The translations under genes were made by a program, and so were the position numbers. The notes below the pieces were generated by a model that made no database searches, was not told where the DNA came from, and saw nothing but the letters and a program-made list of their open reading frames with translations. This document shows, one piece after another, positions 45,790 through 55,137 of a stretch of 64,000 nucleotides of DNA (within the stretch, counting starts at the first letter, position 1; each line of letters opens with the position of its first letter). Source of the DNA: Succinivibrionaceae bacterium (lineage in GTDB: Bacteria; Pseudomonadota; Gammaproteobacteria; Enterobacterales; Succinivibrionaceae); the NCBI GenBank assembly GCA_017480795.1, contig JAFURY010000094.1, forward strand, positions 1-64,000, written 5' to 3'.

Positions 45790-47028
45790 TCATACCGTGA
45801 TCGTCTTGCGTACCATCGCGCCGCCGTCGAATTTGGTCACGCCCAGGCGCACAATGCCGCGCACTTCGGTGGAGTCGCTCTTCCAGGCGTTGCCGCCGAT
45901 GTCGGTCGACGCCAGCTCAAAGCCGCCGCACCTGAAAAGCGTGGCAAATTCCTTGCCGTCGCCGATGAACAGGTCGGCCTTGGTGACCTCGTTGGAGCCG
46001 CTGCCGGTAGTGGTGTTCGCCATGGAGGCGTCGCTCACCGCGTGCACGCCGCGTCCCTTGAAGCGGTGGGTGGTGGCGCTGGTCGGGTCGGGCTGGAGCA
46101 AGGGGCGCTTCATATCGTCCTGGAGCTGATCCAGCGCGTCATAGCCCGACTGGTTGGTGATGATCGTGGAAATGGCGCTGATGGCGGGATCCAGCTCCAC
46201 GTTCAGGGCCTTCTTGAGACCGGCCACAGGGTCGGTGGTGATGTCCGTGGCGGGCAGGGTCTTGAGCAGGGTGATGAGCAGGCTGTTCTCCGTGATGACC
46301 AGCTTCTTGGCAAACCACCGGCTGATGTAGGCAAACAGGTTCGCCACGTTGTCGGTCAGCAGCTCGTTGGACACCGGCAGGATGAGGCCGCGCTTTTCCA
46401 CACTGTACAGCACCTTGTTAAACACGGGCTGGTCGCCGCTGGTGATGGTGCCCATCTCGTTCACCACGGGGAAGCCGGTGGTGGGGGCGGTGTCCTGCAC
46501 CCGCCAGCCGGTGGGCGCGGTCACGGTCTCCTCGTTGAACAGCGGGGCCAGGGGATTGAGCGTCCGCTTCAGCTCCCGGATGGAGTGGTCGATGTCCTCC
46601 GGCACCAGGAAGCCGCCGTCTGCGCCGGTGGGCGTGCCGCCCGACTCGGTCAGCGCGTCGTAAAGGATCCGGGCCTCTTCGTGCTGCCGCGCCGTCCGGC
46701 GGTTCAGGCCGTTCTGGATGGCGAAGGCGAAGGCGCGGGCGTACTCGTTGGAGCGCAGCATTTCGCCCAGGTTCCGGCTCTGCTGGCCGCCCTGCTGCTG
46801 GGTCTGCTGCTGCCGCTGCATCCCGCCCGCCTGCGCCGCCACGGCGGTGTCGTAGGCTGCCTGGAGGGCCGCCAGCCGCTTGTTCATGTCGTTCAGCCGC
46901 GCCTGTTCGGCCTCCAGGTCGGCGATGCTCACGTTGCTGTCAGCCGCGCGGGCCGCGAGGGCCGCAGCGGCAGTCCTGATCTGATTGCCCAGGTTGGTAA
47001 TCTGATTCATGAGTTCCTGCGGATTCAT
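45790..47028 (-). CDS. Major capsid protein (second copy)
   Basis: Identical to 4704-5942. Confidence 0.92.
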   Translation of the reverse strand: MNPQELMNQITNLGNQIRTAAAALAARAADSNVSIADLEAEQARLNDMNKRLAALQAAYDTAVAAQAGGMQRQQQTQQQGGQQSRNLGEMLRSNEYARAFAFAIQNGLNRRTARQHEEARILYDALTESGGTPTGADGGFLVPEDIDHSIRELKRTLNPLAPLFNEETVTAPTGWRVQDTAPTTGFPVVNEMGTITSGDQPVFNKVLYSVEKRGLILPVSNELLTDNVANLFAYISRWFAKKLVITENSLLITLLKTLPATDITTDPVAGLKKALNVELDPAISAISTIITNQSGYDALDQLQDDMKRPLLQPDPTSATTHRFKGRGVHAVSDASMANTTTGSGSNEVTKADLFIGDGKEFATLFRCGGFELASTDIGGNAWKSDSTEVRGIVRLGVTKFDGGAMVRKTITV

Positions 47029-47049
47029 TTCTTTCTCTCCTTTCATGTC

Positions 47050-47073
47050 AAAAGCGCCAACGTTGGCGCTTTT
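47050..47073. promoter_or_regulatory. 24-bp palindrome (second copy of 5964-5987)
   Basis: Unchanged, upstream of the capsid gene. Confidence 0.9.
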
Positions 47074-47996
47074 CAAAACAGGGACGCAATCATGGAGGCC
47101 CGGCGTTCGATGTCCTCCCGGATCTCGTCCTCTAAGGTGGCGAAGTCCGAATTTTCAATTCGGCCTGAGCCATCCGCGCTTCGCGCGGACAGCTTTGCCC
47201 TGGGCAAAGCTGCCTCGGGTTCCTCGATGTCGCGGGCGGTATCGGTAAGCTTGACCGTCCGCAGCGGGTTGAGCTTCATCCCGTGCGCCTGGGCCAGTGC
47301 CACCGCGCGGCCCATGCCGAAGTCGCGGGCACGCATCATCACGCCGTCCTCTTCGTCGGGCTCTTTCTCATCGGGGTCAGGTTCGTCGGGTTCGTCCTCC
47401 CCTGTTCCCTGTTCCCTTTTCCCTGTTCCCTCGTCTCCCTGGTACAGCAGGCCGTCGGCGAAGCCCTCCTTCACGGCCCGGCGGGCGTCCATGTAGCTCT
47501 CGGCCTCCATGAGTTCCTTCAGCTTCGCCCGGCTCTTGCCGGTCTTGAGCTGGTAGGCGGTGATGATGCCCTCCGCGATTTCGTTCAGCACGTCGGCCTC
47601 ATGCCGCATGTCGTCCGAATTGCCCGCGATGATGCTCCAGGGGTTGTGCACCATCATGTAGGCCACGGGGCTCATGAGCACCTCGTCGCCCGCCATCGCC
47701 AGCACGCTGGCCGCGCTGGCCGCCAGGGCCGTCACCTTCACGGTCACCTTGCCCCGCCCGGATGCGCTGTGCTCCCGAAGCGCCGAGTACATCTCCGCGC
47801 CCGCCATCACGTCGCCGCCGGGGCTGTTCAGGATGACGGTCACGTTCCGATAGTTTTTAAGCTGTTCCCGAAACTCCTTTGCGCTGATCGCGTCGTCATA
47901 CCACCAGCTGTCGTCGGCCACCAGCACCCCGCGCACATCCAGCACGCCGTCCTCCGGCTCATGTTCGTCGTTTCGGAAATTCCAAAACCGTGCCAA
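47073..47996 (-). CDS. ClpP-like prohead protease (second copy)
   Basis: Identical to 5987-6910. Confidence 0.88.
   Translation of the reverse strand: MARFWNFRNDEHEPEDGVLDVRGVLVADDSWWYDDAISAKEFREQLKNYRNVTVILNSPGGDVMAGAEMYSALREHSASGRGKVTVKVTALAASAASVLAMAGDEVLMSPVAYMMVHNPWSIIAGNSDDMRHEADVLNEIAEGIITAYQLKTGKSRAKLKELMEAESYMDARRAVKEGFADGLLYQGDEGTGKREQGTGEDEPDEPDPDEKEPDEEDGVMMRARDFGMGRAVALAQAHGMKLNPLRTVKLTDTARDIEEPEAALPRAKLSARSADGSGRIENSDFATLEDEIREDIERRASMIASLF
47147..47218. repeat. Three-hairpin cluster F (second copy)
   Basis: Same as 6061-6132. Confidence 0.75.
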
Positions 47997-48007
47997 GTTT
48001 CCCCACC

Positions 48008-49279
48008 TCACTTTCCTAAAGTCCGCCTTGCGGCGGCCTCTTTCTCCTCTTTGGTCTGGTCGTCGTTCCCACTGCCGGATGAAGCGCCGCCAAGCAGCAG
48101 CTCCGGCTGATCCACCATGATGCGCAGCGGCAGCAGGTCGCGGCTGCCCATCAGCTCGTTGCCGTACTTGTCCGGCGGCAGGTATTCCGACCGCCGCACC
48201 TCGTTGGGCGTCAGCCACCCGCCCCGGATCGCCATCTGGTTTTTGTTCGCCGTGGCCACCGTGTCGGCCCTGGTGAGCTGGCTGGTGTCGAAGCGGATGC
48301 GGTAGCCCGCCGCGAAGTCCTCCGGCGTCAGCAGCTTGCGGTTAAATTCCTCCTCCCACTGTTCCACAATGGGGATGATGGTCAGCTGGAGAAATTCCTG
48401 CATCTGCTGCTCTGCCGTGGAGAAGGACGTGTCGGTGTAGTCGCCCAGCAGGTGGGGCGGCAGGTTGTACACCGTGGCCACCCGGTTGCGGGTGATGCGC
48501 TCCACGTCCAGCAGCTGGCTGTCCACCGCCGAGCTGGAGAAGTTGGTGGCCGTCAGGCCGCCCTCCAGCACGATGACCGAGCGCCCGCTCTTTTCGTAGG
48601 TCTCCAGGAAGCGGTCGACCAGGTCGTCCTTTTGCTCCTGGTTGAGACCGCTGTTCGGCACCGTCAGGGCGATGGCGTTGTTCACGCCGTCCAGCTGGTC
48701 GAGGCTCAGCGCCTTCACCTGGGCGTCGTAGTCCAGGCTTTTGCGCAGCACATCAATGGGCCGAATGCCCTTTTGCCCGTTGGCGCTCATGTGCCGAAGG
48801 TTCAGCACCATGAAGCCGGGGGCGAACATGACCTCGCCGTCCTCTGGCTGGATCTGATACCACACGCTCTGGTCGTCGGGATTCCGCAGCGGCTGCACCC
48901 GCGTGGGGTTCAGTATGTCCAGCCGCTTCACCCCGCCCAGGCCGTCCGGGATCTTCAGCGCGTAGGCGTTGCCCTCGGTGTTCCTGAGCACCTCCATGGT
49001 CTGCCTGAATCCAAACGCCGTGAAGTTCGGGTTGGGTTCCAGGTTCAAAAGCCGCTCCAGCGGGTGCTCCGGCACCAGCGTGTAGTCCTTGTAGATGTGC
49101 ATGGGCAGGCTCGCCACCGTGTTGGCAATGCGGCTCACCGCCGCGTAAATCGCCTCGTTGCCCTGGATGGTGTTATCTGCCCTGGGGCGGTTGATCCAGC
49201 GCAGGTTGGGCGTCCGGCGGTTCTGCCGGGGCTCGTCCCGCGCCTTCGCTTCGTTCTTGCGCTTCTTAAATGGCCACAT
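48008..49279 (-). CDS. Portal protein (second copy)
   Basis: Identical to 6922-8193. Confidence 0.93.
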   Translation of the reverse strand: MWPFKKRKNEAKARDEPRQNRRTPNLRWINRPRADNTIQGNEAIYAAVSRIANTVASLPMHIYKDYTLVPEHPLERLLNLEPNPNFTAFGFRQTMEVLRNTEGNAYALKIPDGLGGVKRLDILNPTRVQPLRNPDDQSVWYQIQPEDGEVMFAPGFMVLNLRHMSANGQKGIRPIDVLRKSLDYDAQVKALSLDQLDGVNNAIALTVPNSGLNQEQKDDLVDRFLETYEKSGRSVIVLEGGLTATNFSSSAVDSQLLDVERITRNRVATVYNLPPHLLGDYTDTSFSTAEQQMQEFLQLTIIPIVEQWEEEFNRKLLTPEDFAAGYRIRFDTSQLTRADTVATANKNQMAIRGGWLTPNEVRRSEYLPPDKYGNELMGSRDLLPLRIMVDQPELLLGGASSGSGNDDQTKEEKEAAARRTLGK

Positions 49280-49291
49280 CCCTCATACCCC

Positions 49292-51031
49292 CTATTGTGT
49301 CCTTCGGTGGTTGCGCCCGCTGCCCAGGGAGATGACCCGCACGCGCGGGGCCGTCTCCACCAGCCCGGCTGGCTGCTTGTCCATCCTCACGCAGTGGGCG
49401 TCCAGCCAGGCCATGAATCCGTCGATTTTCCGAAACTTGTTGCGCTTCGTGGGCATCCAGTTGGCCTTGTCGGTGTGCCGGCGCTCGCCGGAGATGCGCA
49501 CGTTGTCGGTATACCAGGCCAGCATGGGGTCGTTGTTGGAGACCACCTTCCCGGCCAGCAGCAGCTCCTTAATGTCCTTCATGGGGTCGTTCAGCGTCAC
49601 CGGCCCCTGGCGCACCACCTGAAGGTCGAAGCCCTTGTTTTCCAGCATCTGCTTGAGGCGGGTCGCGTTGGCGGGGTCGAAGCCGATGGTCACCAGCTCG
49701 TAGTCCCTGGCCTGTTCCACAAACCAGTTGAACACGTCCTCCTGCTGGATGTACTCGCCGTCCACGATAGTGAGATACCCCTTCATGGCCAGCCCGTAAT
49801 AGTCGATTTTTTCCTGGTCGAGCTCGGCCTTGCGGCGCGGGAGCCATGAGTGCAGCTTCACGAAGCAGCGCCCGTCGTCCAGCGGAAACTCCAGCGCCGC
49901 TGCGGTGAAGTCCTCCCGGTTGGACAGGTCGAAGCCCCCATAACACCGCCGCCCCAGCAGGCTTTCCATGGGGATGGTGTCGCGGTTGCGCCGGATGACC
50001 TCCGGCTGCACGAAGGCCATGTCGTCGGCGTTCACCATGATGTTGAGCTGCTTGCAGATGAAGTTGGCCCGTTCGCTGGGGATCAGCTTGTCCCGCTTCC
50101 ATTCGGCCTCCAGCCGGGACAAATCCAGCGTGTACCCGATGGACGGGTTCGCCTTCACCCACAGGCTGGAGTCCTCAATGTCGTCGGTGGCGTCCATCTC
50201 CGCGATAAAAGCGAACATTCGGTCTGACACGGTGGGGTCAAGGTGCCCCAGCAGCGCGTCGGTGAATTGCCCGTAATAATACACCAGCGGGCCGTCCAGC
50301 ACGTTACCCATGGTCGTGATGTACATAATCAGGGGCTGCTTGCGCTTGACAGTCTTTTTCTTGATGATGTTCAGCAGCTTGAAGTCCCGGTATTCGTGGA
50401 TCTCGTCAAAAATAGCCCCGTGCGGGTTTAATCCGTCGAGGCGTTTGGAATCGCTGCTTCGGTGCCGGATGGAAGCGTGGGCGCGGTCATAGTAAACGCC
50501 GTCCCGCAGGGTTCTGAATCGCGGGGCCAGGTAGCGGCTGGCCTCGATCTGGGCCTTGCACTCGCCAAACACAATGCCCGCCTGCTCCTTTGAGTTGGCC
50601 AGCAGGTAGATTTCCGGCCCCTGCTCCCCGTCCTTGCAGGCCATGAAGGTGGCGTTGCCTGCCATCATGGTGGATTTGCCGTTGCCGCTGCCCACCACGA
50701 TCAGCGCCTCCTGGAAGCGCCGGAGGCCGGTCTCTTTGTCCACCCACCCGAACAGGTTGCACTCGATGAAGCATTGCCAGTCCATGAGCACCATTTTTTT
50801 GTAGTCGCCCTTGGTCGGTGTCAGAAACTGCTCCATGAAGTCCACCGGGCGGGCGGCCTTGTGCTCGTCGAATATCCACGGGTAGGTCGGGTCAGTCTTG
50901 CTTTTTTGAAGGTCATCCAGGAAGCGGCGGCAGGCCATCCTGGTTTTTTCACAGGTGACAATCTCCCCGTTGACAGCTCGCTGGGCATAGCCCATGCAGC
51001 GGTCAATCGGGGAAGCTGTCGAAGTCGTCAT
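49292..51031 (-). CDS. terL: Terminase large subunit (second copy)
   Basis: Identical to 8206-9945. Confidence 0.94.
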   Translation of the reverse strand: MTTSTASPIDRCMGYAQRAVNGEIVTCEKTRMACRRFLDDLQKSKTDPTYPWIFDEHKAARPVDFMEQFLTPTKGDYKKMVLMDWQCFIECNLFGWVDKETGLRRFQEALIVVGSGNGKSTMMAGNATFMACKDGEQGPEIYLLANSKEQAGIVFGECKAQIEASRYLAPRFRTLRDGVYYDRAHASIRHRSSDSKRLDGLNPHGAIFDEIHEYRDFKLLNIIKKKTVKRKQPLIMYITTMGNVLDGPLVYYYGQFTDALLGHLDPTVSDRMFAFIAEMDATDDIEDSSLWVKANPSIGYTLDLSRLEAEWKRDKLIPSERANFICKQLNIMVNADDMAFVQPEVIRRNRDTIPMESLLGRRCYGGFDLSNREDFTAAALEFPLDDGRCFVKLHSWLPRRKAELDQEKIDYYGLAMKGYLTIVDGEYIQQEDVFNWFVEQARDYELVTIGFDPANATRLKQMLENKGFDLQVVRQGPVTLNDPMKDIKELLLAGKVVSNNDPMLAWYTDNVRISGERRHTDKANWMPTKRNKFRKIDGFMAWLDAHCVRMDKQPAGLVETAPRVRVISLGSGRNHRRTQ

Positions 51032-51377
51032 CTATATCGACGCTCTCCGCTCTGCGACCGTTCGGCGTGAGCCGCAGCTCCGCCAGCAGCTTGCGCTGTT
51101 GGTCGCAGTAGCTCCGCAGGTGGGCCAGGCTTTTGTTGTCCTGCCAGTATTTCTGCCGCCCGTTGTGGCGTTCCTGGCCGATGCCCCGCTGGGCGATGTC
51201 GTCCATGAGGATGCCCTTCACCTGCTCGGCGTAGGCGTAGTCAGCCACCATCATCTGGTCGGCGTCGGTAATCCCGCCCATGCGCCGGTCGCAGGCGTCG
51301 CACAGGTAGTCGTATACCTGCCGCGCCTTTTCGCTGGTGATCCTCTCAAAGTGCATATCCCGCAATACTTCATTCAT
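51003..51377 (-). CDS. terS: Terminase small subunit (second copy)
   Basis: Identical to 9917-10291. Confidence 0.85.
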   Translation of the reverse strand: MNEVLRDMHFERITSEKARQVYDYLCDACDRRMGGITDADQMMVADYAYAEQVKGILMDDIAQRGIGQERHNGRQKYWQDNKSLAHLRSYCDQQRKLLAELRLTPNGRRAESVDIDDDFDSFPD

Positions 51378-51391
51378 CTGCCGTTCATCTC

Positions 51392-51712
51392 CTATACTTT
51401 GATGACCCGCATCCCCTGCCGGGTCGCGGGCGGTTCATCTTTCCGGGCCTGCCGCCCCTTCTCCGGGTGCTCTCTATTATGGCACTCATTGCACAGGCTG
51501 CGCAGGTTGCTTAAATCCAGCGCCAGGTCGGGCCGCTCCTCCACGGGGATGATGTGGTGCACCATCTGCGCCCGGTGGGGCCTTATGCCGTACCCCGCCC
51601 GGAATCTGTCCATGCAGTCCTGGCACATCCCGTTGTCCCGCTGCAAGGCCATGGCCCGCACCCGCTTCCAGGCCGCCCGGTGGTAAAATGGGAGGCTTTC
51701 CTTGTGCTCCAT
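51392..51712 (-). CDS. HNH endonuclease (second copy)
   Basis: Identical to 10306-10626. Confidence 0.88.
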   Translation of the reverse strand: MEHKESLPFYHRAAWKRVRAMALQRDNGMCQDCMDRFRAGYGIRPHRAQMVHHIIPVEERPDLALDLSNLRSLCNECHNREHPEKGRQARKDEPPATRQGMRVIKV

Positions 51713-51885
51713 CAAAACACCGCTTCCTCGCCCCGGTTCCAAAGGTCGTTGGGATCCGGCTCCCGCTTTTCCGGCTCCCGGCTCTGCCAGTAGGTGCAGA
51801 ATTTCCCCGGCTCAGCGTCCGCGCAGGTGTCGCGCAGCCAGCAGAAGGCGCAGTCAGGCAGCGGCGTTTGTCTGGTCTCCGGCAT
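51712..51885 (-). CDS. 57-residue Cys-rich protein (second copy)
   Basis: Identical to 10626-10799. Confidence 0.72.
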   Translation of the reverse strand: MPETRQTPLPDCAFCWLRDTCADAEPGKFCTYWQSREPEKREPDPNDLWNRGEEAVF

Positions 51886-51906
51886 GGTCAATCACTCCTT
51901 TATGTG

Positions 51907-51930
51907 AAAAGCGCCAACGTTGGCGCTTTT
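51907..51930. promoter_or_regulatory. 24-bp palindrome (second copy of 10821-10844)
   Basis: Unchanged, in the late leader. Confidence 0.9.
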
Positions 51931-51937
51931 GAGCATG

Positions 51938-51973
51938 AAAAACGCCCTGCGTGTGGGCGTCACGCTGGGCGTT
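51938..51973 (-). terminator. Late-leader hairpin (second copy)
   Basis: Same as 10852-10887. Confidence 0.65.
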
Positions 51974-52073
51974 ACCGGGGCGGGGATGTATGGTATTTGG
52001 AAGGAAGTAATTCGTTGAAAAAGGCTTGTCTGGCACTTGCTGGGCCTTGCGGCCCGTCCCCCGCCTCGGGTCG

Positions 52074-52103
52074 ATTATATATATAGCACACTTGGGGGGT
52101 AAA
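52074..52103 (-). promoter_or_regulatory. Candidate late promoter (second copy)
   Basis: Same as 10988-11017. Confidence 0.5.
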
Positions 52104-52124
52104 CATCAACTACTCATTGGGTTG

Positions 52125-52154
52125 ACATCGTATAACATCGTATAACATCATATA
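52125..52154. repeat. 10-bp direct repeats (second copy)
   Basis: Same as 11039-11068. Confidence 0.7.
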
Positions 52155-52171
52155 TACATTTTCGATTAGAA

Positions 52172-52657
52172 TTATTTATGCTTCGATTTTATGCGCTTAT
52201 ACTCCCCCTCAACATACCATTCCGGAAGCAGCCGCGTGACCTCTTCAGCGCTGATTGCCCGCAGCCGACGGGTGGCCATGGACTTGCACCGGCTGACGTG
52301 ACCGTAGCTCCTGTTTTTGTTCGCGCAGATTTCCTTAAGGGATTCTCTGCGGATATAAAACCCGGTCATGATGCTGCACTCCAAATCCGGCAGCTTTTCC
52401 AGCAGCTGACTCGCCGCGAGCACTTCGGCGTTGTACTCGTCGTCCCGCTGCTTGATTTCCCGCTCCACGGCGTCGATCTTCGCCAGCAGTGCGCTCGTGT
52501 GGTCGGCCTCGCCGGTGCTCCGAGACCCGATGCCGTCCAGGCTCGCCGTCATGTGCCCGGCGGCGTCCCAGTACATATCAATCCTTTCCTGAAGGCGGCG
52601 CTTGTCATCCTCTGCCCGCCTGCACCGCTCCAGGATCTCCATCGCTGTCAGTGTCAT
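52172..52657 (-). CDS. ArpU-like late activator (second copy)
   Basis: Identical to 11086-11571. Confidence 0.75.
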   Translation of the reverse strand: MTLTAMEILERCRRAEDDKRRLQERIDMYWDAAGHMTASLDGIGSRSTGEADHTSALLAKIDAVEREIKQRDDEYNAEVLAASQLLEKLPDLECSIMTGFYIRRESLKEICANKNRSYGHVSRCKSMATRRLRAISAEEVTRLLPEWYVEGEYKRIKSKHK

Positions 52658-52678
52658 GCTGCTGCCTCCGTCTATCCG

Positions 52679-53086
52679 TTAATTAAACGGTAATTCGTCG
52701 TCGTCCACCTCGGTGAAGTCGTCATTGTCGGGGTAGGGCGCGGGCTCCTCCGGGCCGGGATCCCCGTTCTTTGCCCTGCCCAGGGCCTCCACGCTGTCGG
52801 CAATGATCTCCGTCACCCAGTGCCGCTTCTTGTCGTCCCCTTCGTAGCTGCGCACCTGGATGGAGCCCTCCACCGCAATCTTGCGGCCCTTCACCAGGTA
52901 GCCGTTGCAGAAGTCCGCAGTGCCCCGCCAGGCCACAATGGTCAAAAAGTCCGCGTCCCGCTTGCCCTCCGCGTTGGCGTATTTCCGCTGCACGGCCAGC
53001 CGGAAGGTGGAGCGGCTGATGCCGCTTTGCGTCGTGAAGGCCTCCGGGTCGGTGGCCAGGTTGCCTATCAAAATGACCTTGTTCAT
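52679..53086 (-). CDS. ssb: Single-stranded DNA-binding protein (second copy)
   Basis: Identical to 11593-12000. Confidence 0.95.
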   Translation of the reverse strand: MNKVILIGNLATDPEAFTTQSGISRSTFRLAVQRKYANAEGKRDADFLTIVAWRGTADFCNGYLVKGRKIAVEGSIQVRSYEGDDKKRHWVTEIIADSVEALGRAKNGDPGPEEPAPYPDNDDFTEVDDDELPFN

Positions 53087-53478
53087 GTATCCATTGCCTC
53101 CCTAAATTCATTTAATAAATAGATTGTGTCCTTGATGGTGCTCTCGGCGTCTGGATCGCACCATATCGCTCCATCCTTCGCCCGTTCCAGACATTCAATC
53201 AAGCGGACGATTTCCCAATGATTCTCCCAGCACAGGATTTCTAAATGACTCAACTTCGGTTCGTCCACGCACTCGTCGCAATCTTCCTCCTTCTTAGGGC
53301 AAATATCCAATATACCCTGCTCTGCGAGTTCATACTTGAATAGCAAATTCATTTCCATACATTTTCCCATCTTCACCGACCTGCTGGTGGCGTCGTTCGT
53401 TAAATGGTATGGAGACGAAAACGCCCTGCATTTCACGCACGCACTGGGGAGCGCGTGTTCGTTATTTGTGTCTGCCAC
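53083..53478 (-). CDS. Hypothetical Cys-rich protein (second copy)
   Basis: Identical to 11997-12392. Confidence 0.65.
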   Translation of the reverse strand: MADTNNEHALPSACVKCRAFSSPYHLTNDATSRSVKMGKCMEMNLLFKYELAEQGILDICPKKEEDCDECVDEPKLSHLEILCWENHWEIVRLIECLERAKDGAIWCDPDAESTIKDTIYLLNEFREAMDT

Positions 53479-53480
53479 CC

Positions 53481-53843
53481 TTATCCCTCCTCAGTCGCTG
53501 CAATCAATTCATCCATGCTATTTTCGCCTCCCCAGCTTCGTACAAGAGATTCCTCAATCATCAAGTCCTTAATAAGCTGTCCGTCTATTTCTAAACGCTT
53601 AATCCATACTACTCCGCGATTCAAAGCCGCCACGACGTCCTCGTCATCGTCATAGAATAGCATATAGGCACCTTCAGGATTTGCGTCTTTGAGGCGATGT
53701 CTACCGCAAATCAACGTGGCCCCATCCCACTCCACCTTCTTGCTTTCGGCCTCTAAATAACACAGTTCCACATGCCATATAGGCGGTACTTCTTCACCAT
53801 GGTCTAAGACAGGCTTGACATACCAAACTTTCACGTGCGCCAT
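53481..53843 (-). CDS. Hypothetical protein (second copy)
   Basis: Identical to 12395-12757. Confidence 0.65.
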   Translation of the reverse strand: MAHVKVWYVKPVLDHGEEVPPIWHVELCYLEAESKKVEWDGATLICGRHRLKDANPEGAYMLFYDDDEDVVAALNRGVVWIKRLEIDGQLIKDLMIEESLVRSWGGENSMDELIAATEEG

Positions 53844-53856
53844 ATCGCCGCCCTCC

Positions 53857-54441
53857 TTAATCGCCGCAATCGGCTTTCATGTAATTCCCCAGCTCCGCGC
53901 CCAGCACCACATTCATGTACCCGCAGCCGCCCGCCGGGTGCCCGTTCGATGGCGGGGCGAAGTCCTCCAGCGCCCGGCGCAGCTTGCACTTCTTGGCTTC
54001 CTTGCCCTCCCGCAGGCAGATGGCGCACTCGCTGGCCATGGCCGTGTTGACCAGTGTTGCCAAATCCTCGTCCTTAATCATCCTCCATTCGGGCGTCCGC
54101 TCCAGGGGCCTTTCCCGAATCAGGATCTCGCCGTTGTCGATCAGCTTTTTAAGGTACAGCCGCCCCTTATAGGGCACGGTGGTGTAAAGGTTGGTCAGCA
54201 GCCTGTCCAGCGTGGAGGCAATCAGCCGGTAATCCCGCCACCCGTTCGGGATCCGCTTGCACCGCTCCCGCAGCGCGTCGCCGCTTTCGTTGATCCGGCT
54301 CTCCATGCCCACCAGGTACTCCACGCACTTGAGCTCCTTGCCGGTCAGCGGCAGCCGGTCGGCGTCCGATGCCTTGCCCTCAATCGCGCCCTGGCGCTGC
54401 CGCGCCTTCGCCTGCATAATCTGCTGGTGTGTGTGCTTCAT
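53857..54441 (-). CDS. Conserved phage protein, possibly DUF5651 (second copy)
   Basis: Identical to 12771-13355. Confidence 0.65.
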   Translation of the reverse strand: MKHTHQQIMQAKARQRQGAIEGKASDADRLPLTGKELKCVEYLVGMESRINESGDALRERCKRIPNGWRDYRLIASTLDRLLTNLYTTVPYKGRLYLKKLIDNGEILIRERPLERTPEWRMIKDEDLATLVNTAMASECAICLREGKEAKKCKLRRALEDFAPPSNGHPAGGCGYMNVVLGAELGNYMKADCGD

Positions 54442-54571
54442 GGTCTTTACTTCCTTCCTTCGGTTCCCATGCTTCATGTTCGCCCTTGCCGCACTCAGCC
54501 TCCAGGTTGACCCGGCAGCACCCGCCGCCCAGGTTATGGCGGCAGGTGTCGCAGGTGTGCGTGCTATTCAT
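54380..54571 (-). CDS. Zinc-ribbon-like protein (second copy)
   Basis: Identical to 13294-13485. Confidence 0.65.
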   Translation of the reverse strand: MNSTHTCDTCRHNLGGGCCRVNLEAECGKGEHEAWEPKEGSKDHEAHTPADYAGEGAAAPGRD

Positions 54572-54716
54572 TGTTGCCCAGTCCTTCCAGAATGGAAACC
54601 GCAACTTCCAGGGCTTCTATTGCTTCGCCCCGCGCTTTATCGCTAACAACTTCGCCGCCCAGTCTGTAAAGGCATATCAACGCCTGAAGTTCCCGAATAA
54701 CATTATCGCGTTCCAT
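54564..54716 (-). CDS. 50-residue helical protein (second copy)
   Basis: Identical to 13478-13630. Confidence 0.6.
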   Translation of the reverse strand: MERDNVIRELQALICLYRLGGEVVSDKARGEAIEALEVAVSILEGLGNNE

Positions 54717-55137
54717 TGTTTTTCCTCCCTTTGATTTCCTTCATGGTCTTGTAATCGTCCCACCCATTGACCTGGGCCATGGCCACCTCATACTCGCACC
54801 GGGGCAGCTCCTTCGCCGCGTTCGCCCCGAAGCGCAGCTTGATGGCCTTGCGGATGGCGGCGGCCACCGCCTTTTCGTAATCCCGCGCCGCGTACACCCG
54901 GCACAGAGCCGCTGCCCGTTCCCGTATGGCCTTATTGATGGCCCCTGCCTGGGCGGGCGTCACCTTTTCCAGCAGCCGCACCTGCCGCTGGAGCTGAGCC
55001 ATGGTCTCGTTGGTCGTCCGCAGCAGGCCCGCCATGGTCTGGAGGGCCTCCCGCATCTGCTGCATTTCAGCCGCCACCGCCTCCGGGATCGCCAGCGCGT
55101 TCCCGGTCTCCATCCTCACCAGCTCGCCCACGTTCAC
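54703..55137 (-). CDS. ORF6C-like protein (second copy)
   Basis: Identical to 13617-14051. Confidence 0.7.
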   Translation of the reverse strand: MNVGELVRMETGNALAIPEAVAAEMQQMREALQTMAGLLRTTNETMAQLQRQVRLLEKVTPAQAGAINKAIRERAAALCRVYAARDYEKAVAAAIRKAIKLRFGANAAKELPRCEYEVAMAQVNGWDDYKTMKEIKGRKNNGTR